Shown here piece by piece: positions 1 to 5,565 of a DNA stretch of 7,666 bases. A model generated the notes under the pieces. That model worked only from the letters and a program-made list of their open reading frames with translations. It had not been told where the DNA came from and searched no databases. Source of the stretch: Methanobacteriota archaeon (GTDB lineage: Archaea; Thermoplasmatota; E2; DHVEG-1); NCBI GenBank assembly GCA_026394435.1, contig JAPKYG010000013.1, positions 1-7,666 on the forward strand, written 5' to 3'. The translations under genes and the position numbers were made by a program. Each line of letters starts with the position of its first letter. Within the stretch, counting starts at the first letter, position 1.

Positions 1-1380
1 ATTTCTGGTGTCACTATTGTTGCGGTTATGACATCGCCTGCATCCTGTCCTCATGGTCGATGCATCCCCTGCCCTGGTGGCCCTGAACAGGATACCCCGC
101 AAAGCTACACGGGACATGAACCAGCGGCTCTTCGTGCGATATCAAACAACTTTGATCCATATCTCCAAACAAAGAGTCGGTTAGAACAGTTAAAGGCCAT
201 TGGTCATTCAATTGATAAAATTGATTTCATCGTTATGGGTGGGACATTCACCTCGCGTCACCCTGAATATCAAGAGTGGTTTGTCAAACGCTGTTATGAT
301 GGTTTAAATGCTAAGAATTCCCAGACACTTTTACAAGCAAAACGAATGAATGAGCATGCAAAATCTCGTTGTATCGGGTTAACCGTTGAGACAAGACCTG
401 ACTGGTTTCGGTTACACCACGCTGATCTTTCATTAAACCTTGGTGCGACACGTGTTGAATTTGGTGTTCAAACAATTGATGATGAGGTTTTGCATATGAT
501 CTGTCGCGGTCATACGGTGGAGGATACGTTTTATGCGACTCGTATTGCAAAGGAAGCTGGTTTTAAGGTGTGTTACCATATGATGCCTGGGTTACCAGGC
601 TCAGATAAAAAAAAGGACCTTGCAGCTTTTCAGATGTTGTTTACCGATGATCGATTGAAACCAGATATGATTAAAATCTATCCTACGCTTATTATCAAAG
701 GAACAAAGTTGTATGATCAGTGGAAAGCAGGAGATTTTAAACCCTTGACCACGGAACAAGCGACCGTTCTCATCGCACAAATGAAAAACGATATTCCGCC
801 CTGGGTACGTATCCAGCGGATTCAACGGGATATCCCCGCTTCAAAGATTGCAGCTGGTGTGATGAAAAGCAACCTTCGTCAACTTGTGGAAAATGAAATG
901 AAAAACCATGGAACTGCCTGTCGATGTATCCGCTGTCGAGAGATTGGTCTGCAATCTCTGAAAAAAAAGATCGATGTCGACACTCTCAGTTTATCAGTCG
1001 TCCGTCATGAGTATCCTGCAAGTGGCGGATATGAAATCTTTCTTTCTCTCGAAGATCCGACATGTGACCTTGTGGTTGGCTATTTACGACTGAGGGATAT
1101 TATTCGTCCGCATCGATGGGAACTCATACGTGAACCATGTATGCTTATCCGTGAGGTGAAGATTCTCGGTCGAGAACTTTCCCTGGGTGTGCGCTCACCG
1201 GAGGGTTTTCAGCATCGTGGTTATGGGAAACAATTAATTACTGAAGCAGAACGAATCTGTATCGAAGATTTTAATAAAAAACAGTTGTTTGTTCTCAGTG
1301 GCGTTGGCGTGAAACCCTACTATCGCAAATTAGGATTTTCTGATTCAGGTGTATATTTAATGAAGAGAGTTCACGCTTAG
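1..1380 (+). CDS. elp3: tRNA uridine(34) acetyltransferase Elp3, 5'-truncated by window edge
   Basis: The reading frame is open from base 1 (I-S-G-V-T-I-V-A-V before the first ATG at 28), so the true start lies upstream. About 459 residues are visible and I estimate 70-90 are missing. Seen: the radical-SAM cysteines at bases 46, 61 and 70 (C-x4-C-x2-C, in CPHGRCIPC, followed by PGGP), the Elp3 signatures QSYTGHEPAALRA and MGGTF, and a C-terminal GNAT domain with the acetyl-CoA loop QHRGYGK and the motif VKPYYRKLGF. Family knowledge: archaeal Elp3 is a stand-alone enzyme using SAM and acetyl-CoA to build the carboxymethyl group on U34 of tRNAs, with no need for the other Elongator subunits. 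It ends in TAG and is followed by T tracts, so it is probably the last gene of its transcript. Identification is firm. Confidence 0.96.
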   Translation: MSGVTIVAVMTSPASCPHGRCIPCPGGPEQDTPQSYTGHEPAALRAISNNFDPYLQTKSRLEQLKAIGHSIDKIDFIVMGGTFTSRHPEYQEWFVKRCYDGLNAKNSQTLLQAKRMNEHAKSRCIGLTVETRPDWFRLHHADLSLNLGATRVEFGVQTIDDEVLHMICRGHTVEDTFYATRIAKEAGFKVCYHMMPGLPGSDKKKDLAAFQMLFTDDRLKPDMIKIYPTLIIKGTKLYDQWKAGDFKPLTTEQATVLIAQMKNDIPPWVRIQRIQRDIPASKIAAGVMKSNLRQLVENEMKNHGTACRCIRCREIGLQSLKKKIDVDTLSLSVVRHEYPASGGYEIFLSLEDPTCDLVVGYLRLRDIIRPHRWELIREPCMLIREVKILGRELSLGVRSPEGFQHRGYGKQLITEAERICIEDFNKKQLFVLSGVGVKPYYRKLGFSDSGVYLMKRVHA

Positions 1381-1381
1381 A

Positions 1382-1400
1382 TTTTTTTACTGCTTTTTTT
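1382..1400 (+). terminator. T-rich terminator after elp3
   Basis: Two T runs (seven T at 1382-1388 and eight T at 1393-1400) lie just past the elp3 stop codon. Archaeal RNA polymerase terminates at such oligo-T tracts without needing a hairpin. The next gene has its own promoter, which fits termination here. Confidence 0.55.
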
Positions 1401-1417
1401 CCAAAATTATTTAAATA
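1401..1417 (+). promoter_or_regulatory. BRE/TATA promoter of the 45-aa small ORF
   Basis: CCAAAA (BRE-like, 1401-1406) is followed by ATTATTTAAATA (1407-1417, an archaeal TATA box). Transcription would be expected to start near 1437-1440. This leaves a short leader that contains the Shine-Dalgarno of the small ORF at 1467. Inferred from pattern and spacing only. Confidence 0.5.
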
Positions 1418-1466
1418 AGTATTGATTTCTACGTTCACAACCAGTTTGGTTGGGGGAGAGTAATTC

Positions 1467-1604
1467 ATGGCCGAGTTCATTTGGCATTGGACGAAAGGAA
1501 ATAAAAAGGTTTATACGACGCAAGTTGACCGTGCTGAACAAGCAATGAAAGAAGGTTTTTTTGTTATGGGTGCCCGTGTGAACCCCTTAACATCAGAACA
1601 GTAA
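1467..1604 (+). CDS. Small hypothetical protein, 45 aa
   Basis: This ORF runs from ATG to TAA and encodes 45 residues, beginning MAEFIWHWTKGNKKVY and ending VNPLTSEQ. A strong G-rich Shine-Dalgarno (GGGGGAG, 1452-1458) lies 8 nt upstream, and a separate TATA box lies at 1407-1417. T-rich sequence follows the stop. It therefore looks like an independent, expressed small gene rather than chance. No cysteines, signal peptide or membrane segment are visible. The composition is that of a small soluble protein with a possible central helix (DRAEQAMKEG). I do not recognise the family. Its place between elp3 and aIF2-beta suggests, weakly, a link to translation. Confidence 0.68.
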   Translation: MAEFIWHWTKGNKKVYTTQVDRAEQAMKEGFFVMGARVNPLTSEQ

Positions 1605-1606
1605 AG

Positions 1607-1638
1607 TATTTTTTTCTCCTTTTCTTTTTCTCTTTTTC
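1607..1638 (+). terminator. Pyrimidine/T-rich terminator after the small ORF
   Basis: A run made almost only of T and C follows the TAA at 1602-1604, including a seven-T stretch near 1609-1615. It is consistent with archaeal oligo-T termination upstream of the aIF2-beta promoter. Confidence 0.45.
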
Positions 1639-1643
1639 ATCTA

Positions 1644-1659
1644 CGGAAGATTTTTATTA
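1644..1659 (+). promoter_or_regulatory. Candidate promoter of aIF2-beta
   Basis: A purine-rich CGGAAGA (BRE-like, 1644-1650) precedes TTTTTATTA (1651-1659). The predicted start of transcription, about 26 nt downstream of the box centre, falls near 1681. That is within a few bases of the ATG at 1687, where no Shine-Dalgarno is visible. A leaderless or near-leaderless mRNA is therefore likely. Confidence 0.4.
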
Positions 1660-1686
1660 CTCTTTGGTATTTAGACCTCTTAAGTT

Positions 1687-2307
1687 ATGGCAGAGTTAAA
1701 TTACAATAATCTACTGAAACGAGTGCATAACGCTACTGCAAAAGAACGCATCGATGATGATCGTTTTAAGGTACCAAAAGTAGATGTTTTCTATGAAGGA
1801 AATACGACAGTTCTGAAGAATTTTGATAAGATCATTGATGTTTTAAATCGTGATGCAGATCATTTTTTAAAATTTTTATTAGGGAGTGTTGGTACTGCTG
1901 GAGATATCTCAAATGGTCGTGTGATTTTCCAGGGGAAAATCCCGATGAGGACAATACAAGATAGGCTTGATGAGTATGTCAATACCTATGTGATGTGTTC
2001 AGAATGCAACCGACCTGATACCCATTTGGTGAAGAAGGACAGGACGCTGTTGATTCGTTGTGATGCGTGTGGTGCGTTTCGGTCGATTGGCTCTATGAAG
2101 AAGAGAAAAACAGTTGTGGCAGGCGAGGTGTTTAAGGAAGGGGAGATTTACGAACTCACGATTAAAGATATTGGAAAACGAGGAGATGGCGTCGCGTTTT
2201 TTGATAAGTACGTCGTCTATATTCCTGGAGCTATTAAAGGCGCTACTGTGAAAGCAAAGATAGAAAAAATTTCTGGTACTGTTGCATTTGGTCGTGTCAC
2301 GCAATAA
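1687..2307 (+). CDS. Translation initiation factor aIF2 subunit beta with C-terminal TRAM domain
   Basis: This 206-residue protein is the beta subunit of archaeal initiation factor 2, which with alpha and gamma carries Met-tRNAi to the small ribosomal subunit. Seen: an N-terminal gamma-binding helix (about residues 4-16, LNYNNLLKRVHNA), the alpha-beta core (about 25-98), and a zinc ribbon with C104-x2-C107 and C125-x2-C128. After a basic linker (KKRK, 138-141), residues about 146-206 form a TRAM domain (GKRGDGVAFFDKYVVYIPGA), a beta-barrel RNA-binding module. Plain aIF2-beta is about 135-145 residues, so the TRAM is a real extension, as known from some euryarchaea. No Shine-Dalgarno is visible; the mRNA is probably leaderless from the TATA-like box at 1651-1659. 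The gene stands alone. Confidence 0.94.
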   Translation: MAELNYNNLLKRVHNATAKERIDDDRFKVPKVDVFYEGNTTVLKNFDKIIDVLNRDADHFLKFLLGSVGTAGDISNGRVIFQGKIPMRTIQDRLDEYVNTYVMCSECNRPDTHLVKKDRTLLIRCDACGAFRSIGSMKKRKTVVAGEVFKEGEIYELTIKDIGKRGDGVAFFDKYVVYIPGAIKGATVKAKIEKISGTVAFGRVTQ

Positions 2308-2490
2308 GAACCATAGTTTTTACGAAAAACTAAAAATTTCAAATTCAGTATGCGCGTTAGTACGTGCATTATTACCTGCGTATTTTTTATGAATCGGATC
2401 TACATTTTTACAGATTTCCAGATAGGGAAAAAAAAGTTATTTGCGGAAAACAAATATTAGCATGGTTAATTGTACAGAACCAAAAAAATA
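2308..2490. other. AT-rich intergenic region with two small inverted repeats, no gene seen
   Basis: This stretch lies between aIF2-beta and the cdrS promoter, and no credible coding frame is present. Two hairpins are possible. One is TAGTTTTT-acg-AAAAACTA (2314-2332), a perfect 8-bp AT-rich repeat 7 nt after the stop, possibly part of the aIF2-beta 3' end. The other is ATGCGCG-ttagta-CGTGCAT (2350-2369), 7 bp with one G-T wobble, followed by a T run at 2383-2388 that could act as a terminator. The remainder shows nothing I recognise. Confidence 0.4.
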
Positions 2491-2504
2491 GAAAATTATA
2501 TAAA
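2491..2504 (+). promoter_or_regulatory. TATA promoter for the cdrS-ftsZ2 unit
   Basis: GAAAA (BRE-like) runs into ATTATATAAA (2495-2504), the strongest TATA box in this intergenic region. It predicts transcription from about 2526 and a leader of about 110 nt before the RHH gene at 2636. The palindrome cluster at 2529-2613 would then lie at and just downstream of the start site, a position typical of repressor operators. Confidence 0.55.
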
Positions 2505-2528
2505 CACAAGGACGTATTCGTTTCTACG

Positions 2529-2613
2529 TTTGTCAGACAAATGATGTCGTTTGGCACTTGTCCGACGTACGTGTGACGTACGAACGACATAAAAATGACG
2601 TCTTTCTGACAGA
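2529..2613. promoter_or_regulatory. Cluster of short palindromes, candidate operator array upstream of cdrS
   Basis: Several small symmetric elements are packed into 85 bp. They are TTTGTC-A-GACAAA (2529-2541, perfect), ATGTCGTT (2544-2551) paired with AACGACAT (2583-2590), GACGTACG at 2564-2571 and again at 2575-2582 (11 bp apart, one helical turn), the palindrome GACGTC (2597-2602), and TCTG-A-CAGA (2605-2613). GACGT occurs four times between 2511 and 2601. RHH proteins commonly bind short, helically phased palindromes and often control their own gene. Autoregulation by the downstream RHH protein is my inference. A structured 5' leader is the alternative reading. Confidence 0.45.
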
Positions 2614-2625
2614 CTCGAAAAATGT

Positions 2626-2631
2626 GAGGAG
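2626..2631 (+). promoter_or_regulatory. Shine-Dalgarno fixing the RHH start
   Basis: GAGGAG lies 4 nt before the ATG at 2636. This favours the 75-residue product over an in-frame extension opening at GTG 2558, which would translate through the palindrome cluster and lacks a comparable site. Confidence 0.65.
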
Positions 2632-2635
2632 AACT

Positions 2636-2863
2636 ATGGAAAACGACCGCATCACCATCCGATTACCTCAAATCGATCTCAGACAAATCGACCTTTTAAT
2701 TCGACTTGGCGAATTTTCAACAAGATCTGAGGTATTACGGCATGCGGTAAAAGAATATATCGATAATCATACAACCCGTATTCTTGCAAAAGCCGACAAA
2801 TTCAAGAAAATACAAGAATTGGAAGCTGCGGCCGCTGCTATAGAACCTTACATGAAAAAATAA
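2636..2863 (+). CDS. cdrS: Ribbon-helix-helix (CopG/CdrS-like) transcriptional regulator upstream of ftsZ2
   Basis: This 75-residue DNA-binding protein has the order beta strand (RITIRLPQ, residues about 5-12), helix A (IDLLIRLGEF) and helix B after the STRSEVLRHAVKEYI turn, which is the classic RHH fold that dimerises to insert a two-stranded sheet in the major groove. An Ala-rich helical tail (ELEAAAAAIEPYMKK) follows. The start is fixed by GAGGAG at 2626-2631. It lies 96 bp before ftsZ2 on the same strand. In haloarchaea the short RHH protein CdrS is encoded next to ftsZ2 and controls cell-division genes, and the same arrangement here is the basis for the symbol. Orthology is inferred from fold, size and neighbour, not from alignment. 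Confidence 0.85.
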   Translation: MENDRITIRLPQIDLRQIDLLIRLGEFSTRSEVLRHAVKEYIDNHTTRILAKADKFKKIQELEAAAAAIEPYMKK

Positions 2864-2878
2864 AATCAAGGTAAAAGC

Positions 2879-2898
2879 AGGGGATGGGATGCACCCCT
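2879..2898 (+). repeat. Small GGGG/CCCC hairpin between cdrS and ftsZ2
   Basis: AGGGG (2879-2883) can pair with CCCCT (2894-2898) around a 10-nt loop. It is only 5 bp, but it sits immediately before the much stronger palindrome at 2904-2930, so the intergenic RNA may fold as two adjacent hairpins. Confidence 0.3.
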
Positions 2899-2903
2899 TT
2901 AGT

Positions 2904-2930
2904 GAAGGCCGTCCTTCAAGGACGGCCTTC
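2904..2930. repeat. Perfect 13-bp inverted repeat between cdrS and ftsZ2
   Basis: GAAGGCCGTCCTT, then a single C, then AAGGACGGCCTTC, makes a perfect 27-base palindrome. As RNA it gives an 11-bp GC-rich stem (GAAGGCCGTCC with GGACGGCCTTC) and a UUCAA loop. It ends 14 nt before the ftsZ2 Shine-Dalgarno. No T tract follows, so it is not a simple intrinsic terminator. Possible roles are an RNA-processing or stability element that sets the cdrS:ftsZ2 ratio, a protein-binding palindrome, or a dispersed REP-like repeat. I cannot tell which from one copy. Confidence 0.8.
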
Positions 2931-2959
2931 CCAACTACCAGAATAGGAGGACGAAGAAA

Positions 2960-4084
2960 ATGGCCGAAAATAAAATGCAGTCCTTTGTTGAGACTGCAAT
3001 AGAGAATAAAGTAAGTGAGGAAAGCAAGCAGAAGATTGATGACGGACTCTTTGGTGCTGCACGCATTGTTATTGTTGGTTGTGGGGGTGCCGGTGGGAAC
3101 ACAATCACCCGACTCCACAAATTAGGCGTAAAAGGAGCAGAAACCATTGCCATCAACACCGATAAAATTGCACTTGATCTTGTCGATGCTGATAAAAAAC
3201 TTCTCATCGGAAAAAACCTGACACGAGGTCTCGGTGCAGGAGGATTCCCCGAGATGGGTGAACGTGCTGCACGAGAATCAAGCAGGGAGCTTGAAGAAAT
3301 GATGCAGGGTGCTGACCTTGTCTTTGTCTGCGCTGGTATGGGTGGTGGTACTGGAACTGGATCTGCCCCCGTAGTCGCAGAGATTGCAAAGAAACTTGGG
3401 GCTATTGTCACTTGTATGGTTTCCACTCCATTCAACGTGGAGCGCGCACGTCTCGTGAAGGCAGATGAAGGTCTTGATAAACTGCGTGTCACCGCAGACA
3501 GTACGGTTGTGCTTGATAATAACCGATTACTTGAATTTGTGCCAAACCTGCCGATCAACCAAGCGTTCTCCGTGATGGACCAATTGGTTGCAGAAACGGT
3601 GAAGGGGATTTCTGAGACAATATCGGTTCCCTCGTTAATCAACCTGGACTTTGCAGATATGAAAGCTGTCATGGATTCTGGTGGGCTCTCCGTTATGCTC
3701 TGGGGAGAAGCAGATGAGGATGCAGGAGTCGACACCATTGTTAAAGAAGCGTTGAATCACCCGCTCCTCAATGTTGACTATCACGGTGCACACAGCGCAC
3801 TGGTTCACATCACCGGCGGCCCGAACATGAGCTTGAAATACGTCCAAGATGTCGCCAAGGCACTCACCGAGGATATGGATTGTTACTCCAATGTTATCCT
3901 TGGAGCACGTGTGGACCCAGCTTTTGAAGGGAAATGCAGAGTGATGGCAATCATGACTGGTGTACAATCACCGAATCTGCTGAGCTCTCGACCTGAGCGG
4001 CGCACAAGTCCGACAGCACCCGTGATCCCGGCACGAAGAGTCATGACAAACCCCAAGGTCGGAAACATCGACTTTGTGCGGTAA
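2960..4084 (+). CDS. ftsZ2: Cell division GTPase FtsZ, archaeal FtsZ2 type
   Basis: This 374-residue tubulin-superfamily GTPase polymerises at midcell to form the division ring. Seen: an N-terminal extension of about 34 residues, nucleotide-binding VIVGCGGAGGN (37-47), the tubulin signature GMGGGTGTGSAP (126-137), the T7 catalytic loop NLDFADM (228-234), and the FtsZ2-like stretches STPFNVERAR, VKGISETI and MAIMTGVQS. A short basic/proline linker leads to a conserved C-terminal tip, NIDFVR, like the IR-ending tail of haloarchaeal FtsZ2 that recruits partners such as SepF. The ATG at 2960 is set by AGGAGG (2945-2950), 9 nt upstream. FtsZ2 rather than FtsZ1 is assigned from recalled similarity to the haloarchaeal protein and from the adjoining RHH gene. 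It is probably co-transcribed with that gene. Confidence 0.95.
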   Translation: MAENKMQSFVETAIENKVSEESKQKIDDGLFGAARIVIVGCGGAGGNTITRLHKLGVKGAETIAINTDKIALDLVDADKKLLIGKNLTRGLGAGGFPEMGERAARESSRELEEMMQGADLVFVCAGMGGGTGTGSAPVVAEIAKKLGAIVTCMVSTPFNVERARLVKADEGLDKLRVTADSTVVLDNNRLLEFVPNLPINQAFSVMDQLVAETVKGISETISVPSLINLDFADMKAVMDSGGLSVMLWGEADEDAGVDTIVKEALNHPLLNVDYHGAHSALVHITGGPNMSLKYVQDVAKALTEDMDCYSNVILGARVDPAFEGKCRVMAIMTGVQSPNLLSSRPERRTSPTAPVIPARRVMTNPKVGNIDFVR

Positions 4085-4095
4085 AAACAAATAGA

Positions 4096-4132
4096 AAGCT
4101 ACCCCGAGTAGCTTCTCTTTTCATTTTTTTTT
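4096..4132. terminator. Bidirectional terminator between ftsZ2 and the response regulator
   Basis: The 7-bp stem AAGCTAC-cccga-GTAGCTT (4096-4114) is followed on the plus strand by CTCTTTT and a nine-T run (4124-4132). On the minus strand the same stem is followed by a T-rich stretch (complement of about 4081-4095). It lies between two convergent genes, so it can serve both. Confidence 0.75.
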
Positions 4133-4497
4133 AATTTATTTTTTTAATGTTTTCAATAAGCTCTTTTATATCAAATGGTTTTGCGATATAATCATAGACG
4201 TAAGGTTCGAGTCCTTTCATCTTGTGATGGCGATAGGTGCCGATCGCCGTGATGACGATGATATTAACTTTTTTTTTGGAGGCCTCTTTTTACTATTTCT
4301 TTGATAGTTGCCCATCCGTCCATCTGTGGCATCATCAGATCAATAAGAAGAATCCCGGTGAATCCTTTTTCAAGGAGTTCGAGACATTCGACCCCGTTTT
4401 CGACGCTCCAGACTTCGTGTCCTTCGTTTTCAAAAATGTTTTTTACAGAGGTACGAACATCGGGGTCATCGTCGACAATAAGAATATTTTTCCTCAT
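4131..4497 (-). pseudogene. Single-domain CheY-like response regulator, frame broken at a nine-A run
   Basis: Starting at ATG 4497-4495, with Shine-Dalgarno GAGGAG (complement of 4505-4510) 7 nt upstream, the frame gives MRKNILIVDDDPDVR and continues for 76 receiver residues before meeting a stop just past a nine-A run (plus T4269-4277). Removing one A restores the frame and yields a complete 121-residue receiver ending at 4131. Its key residues are the acidic cluster D9-D11, phospho-acceptor D53 (LLIDLMMP), T83 (VITA) and K106 (IAKPF). All catalytic positions are intact, so this looks like a recent loss, a homopolymer sequencing error or slippage, rather than a decayed gene. There is no output domain and no histidine kinase in the window, so it would act by protein contact. 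Typed as pseudogene only because the read as given is frameshifted. Confidence 0.88.
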
Positions 4498-4559
4498 GGA
4501 CTATCTCCTCTTTTTCTCCTATTGATACTCGTTAACATGTTATAATGTGACCTTGGCAG

Positions 4560-4575
4560 TATATAAAAATTTCGT
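4560..4575 (-). promoter_or_regulatory. TATA promoter of the response regulator
   Basis: On the minus strand CGAAA (BRE-like) runs into TTTTTATATA (4569 down to 4560). Transcription is expected from about 4538, giving a leader of about 40 nt that contains the GAGGAG site. It is back-to-back with the tRNA promoter, making a divergent control region. Confidence 0.5.
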
Positions 4576-4633
4576 GATAAAATGCCAGTTCGAACAACTG
4601 AAAAAAACAAACAAAATGTAACAAGACCAATCT

Positions 4634-4646
4634 AAGTTTTATAGTA
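4634..4646 (+). promoter_or_regulatory. TATA promoter of tRNA-Arg
   Basis: AAGTTTTATAGTA contains a TATA-like TTTTATAG at 4637-4644. A start about 25 nt downstream would be near 4664-4668, within a short 5' leader of the tRNA at 4672, the usual archaeal spacing. Confidence 0.5.
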
Positions 4647-4671
4647 GATGTACAATTCCATTCTGCATTGT

Positions 4672-4745
4672 GGGCCTATGAGGTAGTCTGGATATCCTTC
4701 CGGCCTTCGGAGCCGGATACTGGGGTTCAAATCCCCATAGGTCCG
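4672..4745 (+). tRNA. tRNA-Arg, anticodon TCG
   Basis: The 74-nt cloverleaf folds fully by eye. The acceptor pairs GGGCCTA with TAGGTCC (one G-T wobble), with discriminator G73. The D arm pairs AGG with CCT and its loop has G18-G19-A20, where A20 is an arginine identity base. The anticodon stem is CCGGC/GCCGG around the loop CTTCGGA, with T33 and anticodon TCG at 4707-4709. The variable loop has four bases. The T arm is TGGGG/CCCCA with loop TTCAAAT. It reads CGA codons, and other CGN codons by wobble. CCA is not encoded (CTC follows) and no intron is present. Confidence 0.95.
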
Positions 4746-4814
4746 CTCAATCTTTTCCGTCGATGTATAGAAAAGAGTAATGGGTACATATTATGAAAAC
4801 GTGGAGAAGAAAAA

Positions 4815-5390
4815 ATGGTCGAACAACTTCAGATTCGAAGTGTCTCGTTTGATACATCGTTCTTGCTCAAAGATGATTCATTCGTCGATAGAGTCATAGA
4901 TGCATTAGCCCGTGACCATATTGCCTGTTTTGTCACTGCTACTGTCGCCTCGGAGCTTGAGCAATTGAAAATCTGGGGACGTATCACCGAATCGGCCTAT
5001 AAAAAAGCAATAAAACGCTGGACCCATGCACATGCGACCGTGATTGATTTTAAAAATCGGCTGCTTTCTGATGCTCTAGGTCAAGCATGTATCCGCTCAA
5101 TGGAAGATCATGGGATCCCCGGAAATCATGTGGTAAATGATTGTAATATCCTTGTGTCTGCCCTAAAAAACGGCGTTGATCTCTTCCTCTCAGAAGACTT
5201 TCATTTCACCTCAGCTATCACCAAAGAAGTCATCAATGAAGTGAAAAGCGCTGCCTGTAATGAATATCATCTGATGTGCGCTACGAGTCTGTATAGCATT
5301 GATACGAGAACATTTATTGAGGTATATTCCAAAGGAACCATCGACCTTGATATCGTACGATCACGAATGCAACGAAGCCAAAAAAAATAA
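4815..5390 (+). CDS. PIN-domain ribonuclease-like protein
   Basis: This 191-residue protein has a PIN (PilT N-terminus) nuclease core. The four acidic positions that bind divalent metal are visible: D13 (SFDTSFLL), E47 (ASELEQL), D109 (VVNDCNILVSAL) and D128 (LSEDFHF). PIN enzymes cleave RNA. VapC toxins of this fold are usually about 130-150 residues and sit just after a small antitoxin gene. Here no antitoxin is encoded between the tRNA and this gene, and a tail of about 55 residues follows the core. A solitary RNA-processing or decay enzyme is therefore likelier than a toxin. The ATG is supported by GGAG at 4803-4806, 8 nt upstream. Its 3' end (Lys codons AAAAAAA) overlaps the U-rich end of the antisense RNA candidate. 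The substrate is unknown. Confidence 0.85.
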   Translation: MVEQLQIRSVSFDTSFLLKDDSFVDRVIDALARDHIACFVTATVASELEQLKIWGRITESAYKKAIKRWTHAHATVIDFKNRLLSDALGQACIRSMEDHGIPGNHVVNDCNILVSALKNGVDLFLSEDFHFTSAITKEVINEVKSAACNEYHLMCATSLYSIDTRTFIEVYSKGTIDLDIVRSRMQRSQKK

Positions 5391-5404
5391 TCGCCCAACC
5401 AAAA
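5380..5404 (-). terminator. U-rich end of the minus-strand RNA candidate
   Basis: Read on the minus strand, TCTTTT (complement of 5401-5406) comes directly after the terminal helix of the candidate RNA, and a run of eight T (complement of 5380-5387) follows. Either could terminate archaeal transcription. The second run overlaps the last codons of the convergent PIN gene. Confidence 0.45.
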
Positions 5405-5565
5405 GAGGTAAGGAAGGAGGGGAAACGAGGCACACAGCAACGCGCCGAACCGGGAGCTATAGGAAACCCGGACGCAACGCAGCCACGCAACATCAGCGTC
5501 ACCGGAAGACAAGAGCGCAGATCGGGAAGACAAGATCCCCGCCGAACGTCGCCCTTCCTCACCGC
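5401..5565 (-). ncRNA. Candidate structured non-coding RNA of about 165 nt, family not recognised
   Basis: About 59 percent of bases 5401-5580 are G or C by hand count, against about 27 percent in the next 60 bases. No ORF here resembles a protein. On the minus strand the ends pair: GGUGAGGAAGG (5563-5553) with CCUUCCUUACC (5417-5407), 11 bp with one G-U wobble that becomes an A-C mismatch on the plus strand, so the fold favours minus. Inside, CCGGG/CCCGG (5471-5467 with 5454-5450) is flanked by a GCGU/GCGC stem with a UUCG bulge. TCTTGTCTTCC occurs twice, 21 bases apart. A TATA box at 5595-5587 predicts a start near 5565, almost exactly at the terminal helix, and U tracts follow it. I see no RNase P, SRP, C/D-box or tRNA signatures. 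H/ACA guide RNA remains possible. Confidence 0.55.

Noticed and set aside
2364..2576. 70-residue open frame on the plus strand upstream of the RHH gene
   Set aside because: It covers the TATA box and palindrome cluster, opens at a GTG with no ribosome site, and its aromatic/Lys-rich sequence looks like translated AT-rich spacer.
2558..2635. In-frame upstream extension of the RHH protein (26 more residues)
   Set aside because: The extension has no RHH-family character, translates the operator-like cluster and lacks a ribosome site, whereas ATG 2636 has GAGGAG at 2626-2631.
2935..3738. 267-residue open frame on the minus strand
   Set aside because: It is antisense to ftsZ2 and rich in Ser/Ala/Pro, as expected from the complement of that gene. 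FtsZ on the plus strand is unmistakable.
4237..4545. 102-residue plus-strand ORF over the response regulator
   Set aside because: The minus strand encodes a clear receiver domain with all key residues; the plus-strand frame is its shadow.
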